Assembly (NCBI GenBank): GCA_963848675.1
Contig: CAWKEY010000021.1
Location: 62,001 to 126,000 of the forward strand
Direction: 5' to 3'
Length of the DNA: 64,000 nucleotides
DNA from: CAWKEY01 sp963848675
Lineage (GTDB): Bacteria > Pseudomonadota > Gammaproteobacteria > Methylococcales > Methylomonadaceae
A model generated the notes under the pieces. That model searched no databases. It saw only the letters and a program-made list of their open reading frames with translations, and was not told the origin of the DNA. The position numbers and the translations under genes are program-made. Of this stretch, positions 57,435-64,000 are shown piece after piece (within the stretch, counting starts at the first letter, position 1; every line of letters begins with the position of its first letter).

Positions 57435-58709
57435 TCACCTTGCATCCAGATAATCGCTATACCAAAGGCCGCCTAATAGCAGTCCTTCGGCGACCATGTT
57501 TTTTACCAGTTCATCGTCACTGGCTCGCCGAATAGTGGAAAAACCATCCGCATCTTTTTCCAGAATCCAAACTTCATTCGGTTCAAGCGCATCGACAAAA
57601 TAAGGCTGATGTGTGGTAATAAAAACCTGAGAACCGCCTTTTCGTCCAGTTGCATGTTCTCGAAATTCCTTAGCTAGCGTTTCCAGAAGCTTGTGGTATA
57701 AGCCGTTTTCCGGCTCCTCAATACACAAAAATGGAGGCGGAGTAGGATCTTCCAACAAAAGCAAATAGGCAAACACTTTTAATGTACCGTCAGACATTTG
57801 CTGAGCATAAAAGGGATCTTTAAAACCTTTGTCGTTGAAACGCAAAAGCAACCGTCCGTCAGCAGTTTTATCCGTATCAATTTTGTCAATGCCGGGAATT
57901 TTTTTTGCGATGCGATCTAAAACTTTCTTAAATCGGTCCTTGTGTTCTCTCTCCATGAATTGCACAACATTACCAATATTGTCGCCAAGAATATTCAGAT
58001 GTTTTTGCGGGCCAGCAAGAGGAAGACTTCTAGCAGAATTTGGAGTGAAATAACTAAGGTACCAACCTTCAATAAACTGTCGAAAAACCGAAATTCTTGG
58101 ATGCTGCTTGAGAGAGCCAAGAGTAGCAATTCCTAGCTTCCTTTTATCTGACAGCTCCACAACTTCTGTTTCTTTGCTTTCTTCTGCTTGAATTGATTTA
58201 ATAAAATCAAAAAGATCAAACTTTTCATTTTCTTCATCAATTGCTTTACCTTCCCCTTTCCAAACAACGCCTTTGCCGTCATTTAATACTAAGAAAGAAA
58301 AAGGCCATCCGCGTGTCTGATTTTGGCGTCTTTGGCGAAGACGTTCTTTTTGCACAAAAGGTCGCCCAGAATTATCCAGTTCAATAGACATTTCATAGGT
58401 AATCGGACGGGCGTTGCCGTCTTCCTTGTAATAGATTTCAAATTCAATTGCTCCTGTTTGTCCTTGGGAACGTATTTTTTCAAATCCACCCCGCCCACGT
58501 AAATCACAGGCTTCCTCAACGCCGAATTTAAGTGCATCCGCAAGGAAACCAAAAACATCAAACAAAGTACTTTTACCGACACCGTTTTTGCCAATAACAA
58601 CCGTCATAGCGGTAAGTGGCTGTGATTTTTGCTGGTTCCACAATCTTCCAAGCGTGACATCTTTTAATGCACGAAAATTCTTTACTCTGATGCCTTCAAT
58701 CTTAGCCAC
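57435..58709 (-). CDS. AAA family ATPase (AAA_21 / SMC-ABC type), probable defence-system sensor
   Basis: A 424-residue ATPase of the overcoming-lysogenization/RecF-SMC class. RVKNFRALKDVTLG opens the domain; Walker A GKNGVGKST is at 40-48. There is a long middle insert (about 90-310). The ABC-like signature QMSDGTLKVFAYLLLL, Walker B PFLCIEEPENGL and the H-loop ITTHQPYF follow, then a short tail. There is no nuclease domain, unlike OLD proteins; that domain is in the next gene. The start is GTG 58709 with GGAGG 7 bases upstream. It starts 100 bases after yejE, which leaves space for its own promoter. It is in the middle of a conserved transporter operon, so it was probably inserted. Confidence 0.8.
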   Translation of the reverse strand: MAKIEGIRVKNFRALKDVTLGRLWNQQKSQPLTAMTVVIGKNGVGKSTLFDVFGFLADALKFGVEEACDLRGRGGFEKIRSQGQTGAIEFEIYYKEDGNARPITYEMSIELDNSGRPFVQKERLRQRRQNQTRGWPFSFLVLNDGKGVVWKGEGKAIDEENEKFDLFDFIKSIQAEESKETEVVELSDKRKLGIATLGSLKQHPRISVFRQFIEGWYLSYFTPNSARSLPLAGPQKHLNILGDNIGNVVQFMEREHKDRFKKVLDRIAKKIPGIDKIDTDKTADGRLLLRFNDKGFKDPFYAQQMSDGTLKVFAYLLLLEDPTPPPFLCIEEPENGLYHKLLETLAKEFREHATGRKGGSQVFITTHQPYFVDALEPNEVWILEKDADGFSTIRRASDDELVKNMVAEGLLLGGLWYSDYLDAR

Positions 58710-58809
58710 TATTCACCTCCGTTCGTTAGACTGCTGTTCATCATTTATTAATCACAGTTAGTTCAATTTGATAAGTTTTAAATTCTTCGCATAAGTGCAA
58801 TAACCGACA

Positions 58810-60144
58810 TCAATCAATCGCTCCCCGTCTTGGATCAAACGCATCCCGTACCGTATCGGCAAACAGATTGGCGGCCAGCACCAAGGCGAACATGAATACA
58901 AAAGAAGCCGATAACGACCACCACACGATAGGCTCGCGCGCCATTTCCAGGCGCGCGCCGTTGATCATATTGCCCCAGCTGTAGGTCGTCGGATCAACGC
59001 CGATATTGATATATGACAACACCGCCTCGGCCAGCACCAGCGAGCTGAAATCCAGCACGACGGAGATCAGCACGATATGCATGACATTCGGCAGAATGTG
59101 GCGCAGCAGGATCATGCGGCGTCTTACGCCCAGTGCCTGTGCCGCCTGCACATATTCCATTTCTCGAAGCTTCAGGGTTTCCGCCCTCAGCAATCGGCAT
59201 AATCCGGTCCAGCTGGTGACGCCCAGTATCAGACAAAGAAACAGCAGCCGCATATCGGCGCGCACCAGTACGCTGGTATAGGCTTCTTCATGATTGGCCA
59301 TATATACCTGCACCATCAAAATGGAGGCGGCTATCAGCAATACGCTGGGAATGGAGTTTAACGTGGTGTAAAGGTATTGAATGACATCATCGACCCAGCC
59401 GCGAAAAAAGCCCGCCAGTATGCCGAAGATGATGGCCATCGGCAGCATGATCAGCGTCGTCAAAGTGCCTATCACCAGGCCGGTGCGTATACTTTTTACG
59501 GTCTGGTAAAATACGTCTTCGCCGACTTTATCGGTGCCAAACACATGATAATAAGACGATAAATAGATTAATGCGTAAGTGCCGGCAATAATTATACCCG
59601 CCACTGTCCACACAGTTTTGGCCGTACTACTCATGAAGGGCTTGTGCTGAGCTCGCCGCACGCTCCATAACAAATACATAAAGAAAACTACCAGCCCTGC
59701 GCCCTGCGCAAACCCGTAGCAGGCTTTTTGCAGAATATCGGCGGCTTTCTGGGTCTCAGGATCCGCTAAATGGCTGCCGCCAAATTGCAAACGCGGATAA
59801 CTCCATAGCTGCGTGCCATCGGCCTGCATCATCATTTCCTTGCTGTAAAGATAGGCGGCAAAAGGCGCCGAATAGGTTTTTTCGCCCTGTTCCCTGAGCG
59901 GGGTTGCCAAGGAATCCAGCACGCTGATAATGTCATTGCTGCTGGCCGATTTGAAATGTATGGAATCCAGCAAACCAATAAGCGTAAAGAAAACCAGTAC
60001 CACCAGCGAAACCATGCCGGTCTTGCTGCGGGCTATTTGTTGCAAGGGCCGTTTGATATGCGCTTGTTTGCGCATGTAAAAACCCAGCAGCAGCATGACG
60101 GCGAGCAGCAGGAATATTAGCGCGTCAGTCCATAAGATGACCAT
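58810..60144 (-). CDS. yejE: ABC transporter permease (YejE-like)
   Basis: A 444-residue inner-membrane permease. The C-terminal 220 residues or so form the usual binding-protein-dependent transport domain with the EAA-like loop (YVQAAQALGVRRRMILLRHIL) and late helices. The first 200 residues are extra: two N-terminal helices (about 6-24 and 44-62), a periplasmic-looking segment, and more helices. E. coli YejE is 341 residues, so this N terminus is longer by about 100. ATG 60144 shares one base with the yejB stop (TGATG), showing coupled translation. Confidence 0.92.
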   Translation of the reverse strand: MVILWTDALIFLLLAVMLLLGFYMRKQAHIKRPLQQIARSKTGMVSLVVLVFFTLIGLLDSIHFKSASSNDIISVLDSLATPLREQGEKTYSAPFAAYLYSKEMMMQADGTQLWSYPRLQFGGSHLADPETQKAADILQKACYGFAQGAGLVVFFMYLLWSVRRAQHKPFMSSTAKTVWTVAGIIIAGTYALIYLSSYYHVFGTDKVGEDVFYQTVKSIRTGLVIGTLTTLIMLPMAIIFGILAGFFRGWVDDVIQYLYTTLNSIPSVLLIAASILMVQVYMANHEEAYTSVLVRADMRLLFLCLILGVTSWTGLCRLLRAETLKLREMEYVQAAQALGVRRRMILLRHILPNVMHIVLISVVLDFSSLVLAEAVLSYINIGVDPTTYSWGNMINGARLEMAREPIVWWSLSASFVFMFALVLAANLFADTVRDAFDPRRGAID

Positions 60145-61121
60145 CAGGACAGCCTCACACGCGGGTCAACCAGGGTGTAGGAAATATCGGTCAACAATAA
60201 ACCGATAACATATAACACCGACCCCAAAAACACCATCGCGCGGACTATCGCGAAGTCCTGGCTGTTGATGGCATCAATCGTGTAGCTACCCAAGCCTGGT
60301 ATACTGAAAAAGGATTCCATGATCAGACTGCCCATGAACAACAGCGGCAAGACCACGACTACGCCGGTCAAAATCGGGATCATGGCGTTTTGCAGCACAT
60401 GCCGGAACAGGGTTTGCGTTTCGCTCAATCCTTTGGCGCGGGCGGTGCGGACGTAATCCTTTTCGACTTCTTCCAGAAACAGGGTTCTATACCAGCGTAC
60501 GCCGGAACCGATACCCGAAAACACGCCGATCAGCACCGGCAATATCAGAAATTTAACCGCCGCCAGGCCGCTGTCATACCCTGAGATGGGTACGAGCATT
60601 AATAATTTACCGATCAGAAACTGGCCGCCGATGATATAAAACAAGGAAGACACTGACATTAAAACCACGCACAGCACCATGCCGGCGCGCTCCAGGTAAG
60701 TCTGCCGGAACAGCACCATCATCAGGGCAAAACTGATATTGACCAGCAGACCGACGATGAGCGACGGCAAAGCTACGGCGAGACTGGGCCACATACGCTG
60801 CGCGATATCCGCTGCGATATTTCTGCCGCTATCGGAGACGCCAAAACGAAATAAAAACAAGCCTACCGATTTCTGGTAAAAAATGGTTTGACTGAGTTTT
60901 TCTTCGCCTTGAGCTTTGGCATTCCACAACAAGGGCAAATCATAGCCGCGCTGCTGCTTCCAGTTTTCCACGGCCTGGGTGGTGACGTGTTTTTGGCCTA
61001 GCTGCATGCGCGCCATATCATCAGGGCTGTTGACGATAAAAAACAGCACAAAGGTTAAAATATTCACGCCCATCAGCAAGGGGAAGGCGTATAAAAACCG
61101 GCGGATGATGTACTGGATCAT
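60144..61121 (-). CDS. yejB: ABC transporter permease (YejB-like)
   Basis: A 325-residue permease with about six helices and an N-terminal helix MIQYIIRRFLYAFPLLMGVN typical of DppB/YejB. The EAA loop is DYVRTARAKGLSETQTLFRHVL. The tail SYTLVDPRVRLS is the family C terminus. ATG 61121 overlaps the yejA stop by ATGA; an upstream in-frame start would run into the yejA frame. It works with YejE as the membrane channel. Confidence 0.94.
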   Translation of the reverse strand: MIQYIIRRFLYAFPLLMGVNILTFVLFFIVNSPDDMARMQLGQKHVTTQAVENWKQQRGYDLPLLWNAKAQGEEKLSQTIFYQKSVGLFLFRFGVSDSGRNIAADIAQRMWPSLAVALPSLIVGLLVNISFALMMVLFRQTYLERAGMVLCVVLMSVSSLFYIIGGQFLIGKLLMLVPISGYDSGLAAVKFLILPVLIGVFSGIGSGVRWYRTLFLEEVEKDYVRTARAKGLSETQTLFRHVLQNAMIPILTGVVVVLPLLFMGSLIMESFFSIPGLGSYTIDAINSQDFAIVRAMVFLGSVLYVIGLLLTDISYTLVDPRVRLS

Positions 61122-63400
61122 GACAGGGTTTTCCGTATTCGACGGCGATAAGCCGCTACCGCCGGGATCAACGCCAGCACAAACAAGGCTAGCGCCAGCA
61201 GCAACGGCCAAAACACCGGCTGATTCCATTGCGCTCGCTGCTTTGCTCTGGCGGCCGTATCAATGCGCGTATATTTAAGCTGGTTATTAGCCATTAAATT
61301 CGGTTTCAAATTTTTATACCAGCCATGATAAAGCGAAAAATTCTTCGGATGAAAACCAAATACCCAGGGAGCATCCTCGCGGACGATGTCCTGCATCTGC
61401 TGGATAATCCGGAAGCGCTGCTCGCTATTTTCCATATTGCGCATCTGTTCAAACAATCGGTCGAATTCCGGATTTTGGTAATTTACCGCATTCTCACCTC
61501 CGTGCGTGACTTTGGCATTCGGCCCGTACAGCAGAAAGAAAAAATTCTCGGGATCAGGATAATCGGCATTCCAGCCCCAGATAAACAGTTGTGCATTGCC
61601 TGTACGCATTTTCTGTTGAAAACGGTTGTAATCGGTCGCCCGAATAACCAGCTTGATGCCCAGCTTTTCAAGCTGTTTGCGGTACCAGTTCATGCGCGGG
61701 CGGTCATCAATACTGACTGAAGTAGTATCAAAGTACAGGATTAACGGCTCCCGGGTTTTTGGATCGATGCCATTCGGATAACCTGCTTCCGCCATCAAGT
61801 GCCGCGCGGCCTCTAATGGTTTACGCTGCGCCCTGCCTACAGGACGTAGGTAAGGGGCGTGAGCAGGAGCGGAAGCTTGGCCGCCTGCCCAGTTATAGAC
61901 CGTGCTATTGATGCCGGCTTGATCTTCGGCATACCCATAAATGCCGGGTGGTATTAAGCCTTGTGCAGCAACGCCCCGCCCGTTCATAAAAATGGAGATG
62001 AATTCTTCATAATCGACCGCTATCGAAATGGCTTGGCGTAACTTTCTGGCTTGTTCACTGTCTCCGCCCACGGTGGCATCCAGCATATTAAAGCCCAAGT
62101 AGAAAATAGACGTGGTCACCGCCGTTTGCAGTTGAATGCCTTTTTCGAGCATGGACGGCGTCAAGGCAACCCCACCACTGCCGGTAAATTGGATGGCCTG
62201 GTCAAAACTGTCCGAAGCGATACCCGAAGCATCATAGTAGCCTTGCAGGAACTTGTTCCAGTAAGGAATGGTTTCCTTTTCCAGCATGAAAACCACTTTA
62301 TCGATAAACGGCAGTGGTTTTCCAGCATCAGTTAGCAAACCTTTTTCCTGATCGCCAGGCTCGCCTTCAGTGGGATAGGTTTCAGGATGGAACAATGAAT
62401 TTTTAAGCAGAATCATACGCCGGTTGGGATTGTTTTCTGCCAGCAGATAAGGGCCTGTGCCTATCGGAAACCAATCCAGCGTGATGTTTTTGTCATTCAA
62501 ACCCGCCTGCTCATAGAAAGCTTCTGCTTCCCAGGGCATCGGGGCAAAAAACGGCATGGCCAGCCAGTAAACAAACTGCGGATATTTGCCTTTGATGCGG
62601 ATGCGGTATTGATAGGGGCTAATGACGGCAACGCCCGCCATGGACATATCCTTAATGGCTGTTTTTTGCTTGCCGGCGGCCCGCCTGGAAAACTCGTCAA
62701 AACCAACGATATAATTTTTCATCATTTCAGCGATTGGCGACTGAATTTTCGGATGCGCCAGACGTTTGATCTGATACACATAATCGTCTGCCATGAGTTC
62801 GCGCGAGCCGGTCTGCTTTAAATCCTGCAGAGCGCCGAGTTTCTCAATTTGCTGTTCTGTTAAGTGATGATAGACATAATCACCCTGGGCGTTCTTCGCC
62901 AGCGCAGGATGTGGCTGATATTGAATATTGGGCTTAATATCAATGAAATAGTCGGTATAGGCAATTTCCTGATCATTAACCGGGGCATCCAATTTTTCAC
63001 CCCGGCTATTCAGATAATCAATCTTTGGCATTCCAGTTGCTGTTAAGGGACTCAATTGATACGGGCGTTTGAGATAATGATATTGAAATGGCGGCTCATA
63101 AATCTGCGCGATAAAGGCATATTCGTTCGAACTATAGGCAACTGCCGGATCCAGATGCTTGGGGCGTTCAGAAAATGACTCATATAATACAGCCAACGCT
63201 CCCTCTTCCTTCGGGTAGGGATTATTAAGCTGCGAAAAATCACAGGCACTCAACAGCAGGGCAAGTACGATCGGGACTATCGTTCCAGCGTTGCCGGCTT
63301 GCCTATTCAATCGGCTGCATGGAAGCAGGAGGTTGGACGATGCGAGTGGCAATCTAGCGGTGCGCCGGGACAAAAGACTGGACATCAATAAAAGGCTCAT
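61118..63400 (-). CDS. yejA: Extracellular solute-binding protein of the Yej transporter (lipoprotein)
   Basis: A 760-residue periplasmic binding protein of the peptide/SBP_bac_5 family. An unusual long N terminus (about 40 residues) leads to a hydrophobic core and lipobox LLSAC, so it is probably a lipoprotein. SBP features: ERPKHLDPAVAYSSNEY near the start, SVSIDDRPRMNWYRKQLEKL and the QMQDIVREDAPWVFGFHP segment. A C-terminal hydrophobic helix (VFWPLLLALALFVLALIPAVAA) is unusual for a binding protein and would give a second membrane tie. ATG 63400 is favoured; 63385 and starts further left are possible, but those overlap fabI's leader. Confidence 0.88.
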   Translation of the reverse strand: MSLLLMSSLLSRRTARLPLASSNLLLPCSRLNRQAGNAGTIVPIVLALLLSACDFSQLNNPYPKEEGALAVLYESFSERPKHLDPAVAYSSNEYAFIAQIYEPPFQYHYLKRPYQLSPLTATGMPKIDYLNSRGEKLDAPVNDQEIAYTDYFIDIKPNIQYQPHPALAKNAQGDYVYHHLTEQQIEKLGALQDLKQTGSRELMADDYVYQIKRLAHPKIQSPIAEMMKNYIVGFDEFSRRAAGKQKTAIKDMSMAGVAVISPYQYRIRIKGKYPQFVYWLAMPFFAPMPWEAEAFYEQAGLNDKNITLDWFPIGTGPYLLAENNPNRRMILLKNSLFHPETYPTEGEPGDQEKGLLTDAGKPLPFIDKVVFMLEKETIPYWNKFLQGYYDASGIASDSFDQAIQFTGSGGVALTPSMLEKGIQLQTAVTTSIFYLGFNMLDATVGGDSEQARKLRQAISIAVDYEEFISIFMNGRGVAAQGLIPPGIYGYAEDQAGINSTVYNWAGGQASAPAHAPYLRPVGRAQRKPLEAARHLMAEAGYPNGIDPKTREPLILYFDTTSVSIDDRPRMNWYRKQLEKLGIKLVIRATDYNRFQQKMRTGNAQLFIWGWNADYPDPENFFFLLYGPNAKVTHGGENAVNYQNPEFDRLFEQMRNMENSEQRFRIIQQMQDIVREDAPWVFGFHPKNFSLYHGWYKNLKPNLMANNQLKYTRIDTAARAKQRAQWNQPVFWPLLLALALFVLALIPAVAAYRRRIRKTLS

Positions 63401-63446
63401 AGATACTTGAACACTATTGTAACAACAAACACTCTGGGAGATAAAA

Positions 63447-64000
63447 ATGGGTTTTATGCAAGGCAAACGTGTCTTGATTGTAGGTTTAGCCAGTAATCGT
63501 TCCATTGCATGGGGCATTGCTCAAGCCATGCATCGAGAAGGCGCTGAATTGGCTTTTACCTTTCAAAATGAAAAGCTGCAAAGTCGAGTCGAAGAAATGG
63601 CGGAACAATGTGCTTCCAAAATTACCATTGAATGTGATGTCAGCATCGATGAACATATCAATATAGTGTTTGACAAACTGGGTCAGCATTGGGATGGTTT
63701 AGACTGTATTGTGCATTCGGTCGCATTCGCACCGCGTGACGCGCTGAACGGAGATTATGTTGACGTCACCACACGGGATAATTTCAGAATCGCCCATGAC
63801 ATCAGCTCCTACAGCTTTACCGCACTGGCCAAAGCCGGACGCACCATGATGAAAGGCCGCAACGGCTCCTTATTGACACTCACTTATTTGGGCGCGGAAC
63901 GGGCGATTCCAAACTACAACGTCATGGGTGTGGCCAAGGCCAGTCTTGAAGCCAATGTACGTTACATGGCGGTGGCTTTAGGGCCAGAGGGTACGCGTGT
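63447..64000 (+). CDS. fabI: Enoyl-[acyl-carrier-protein] reductase (NADH), partial
   Basis: The first 184 codons, cut by the window end; the full protein is about 260 residues. It reduces enoyl-ACP in fatty-acid synthesis. The N terminus MGFMQGKRVLIVGLASNRSI is the FabI cofactor loop (not the G-x-x-x-G-x-G of ordinary SDRs). HSVAFAPRDALNG and the active-site TYLGAERAIPNYNVMGVAK, with Tyr-x9-Tyr-x6-Lys, fit the triclosan-target FabI. GGGAG is 6 bases before the ATG. It is divergent from yejA. Confidence 0.95.
   Translation, partial: MGFMQGKRVLIVGLASNRSIAWGIAQAMHREGAELAFTFQNEKLQSRVEEMAEQCASKITIECDVSIDEHINIVFDKLGQHWDGLDCIVHSVAFAPRDALNGDYVDVTTRDNFRIAHDISSYSFTALAKAGRTMMKGRNGSLLTLTYLGAERAIPNYNVMGVAKASLEANVRYMAVALGPEGTR

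Noticed and set aside
1..64000. CRISPR arrays, rRNA genes and prophage structural genes
   Set aside because: I saw no regular spaced repeats, no rRNA-like sequence and no phage structural or packaging genes anywhere in the window.

Overview
The window is a stretch of a gammaproteobacterial chromosome. The evidence is gene order: hrcA-grpE-dnaK-dnaJ-dapB-carA-carB-greA-yhbY-rlmE-ftsH-glmM-tpiA-secG-tRNA-Leu(GAG) is the gammaproteobacterial housekeeping run. GltBD, PntAB, a YejABEF-type transporter and FabI have gammaproteobacterial architecture. Base composition is moderate. The overall style (many small IS relics, REP-like palindromes, PPK2, Uma2 and DUF29 genes) would suit a Methylococcales methanotroph, but nothing in the window proves that.

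Layout. 0.3-5.5 kb: an outer-membrane-type protein, an unusual repeat protein, a lytic transglycosylase and an SrmB-like RNA helicase. 5.9-12.2 kb: gltB and gltD (glutamate synthase), separated by a nested palindromic repeat. 12.2-15.7 kb: an accessory stretch with a group II intron-like hairpin, small hypothetical genes, an attC-like site and decayed genes. 16.2-19.2 kb: pntAB (transhydrogenase). 19.2-26.4 kb: a mobile-element zone. It holds a DUF4238 gene, a group II intron maturase relic, an intact IS110 element with a candidate bridge-RNA leader, a truncated Uma2 gene, an IS66 relic, and a Tn3-family transposon whose transposase is split by an intact IS66-family element with an 8-bp target duplication; this transposon carries a DUF5397-VapD pair beside its resolvase. 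26.4-33.7 kb: DUF2956, GFA, carboxylesterase, Hsp20 and an HPF-cold-shock fusion, then a YiiX-like hydrolase whose 3' end is interrupted by an ISNCY-type IS, and PPK2.

33.8-51.4 kb: the heat-shock operon under a CIRCE operator, with a DUF29 gene between dnaK and dnaJ, then lysine, carbamoyl-phosphate, RNA-modification, protease, amino-sugar, triose-phosphate and Sec genes and a tRNA. 51.5-55.1 kb: a DUF4124-like exported protein, an ATP-grasp-like protein of unknown role, RlpA and GalU. 55.1-63.4 kb: a leftward yejA-yejB-yejE...yejF transporter operon. Between yejE and yejF sit an AAA ATPase gene and a TOPRIM-type (DUF4276-like) gene, a two-gene module that looks like an anti-phage defence system. 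63.4-64.0 kb: the 5' part of fabI.

The observations most worth following are the ATPase-TOPRIM pair inside the yej operon, the IS110 leader RNA, the VapD-bearing Tn3 relic split by IS66, the ISNCY insertion that supplies a new stop codon to a YiiX-like gene, and the attC-like site behind a lone membrane-protein gene.
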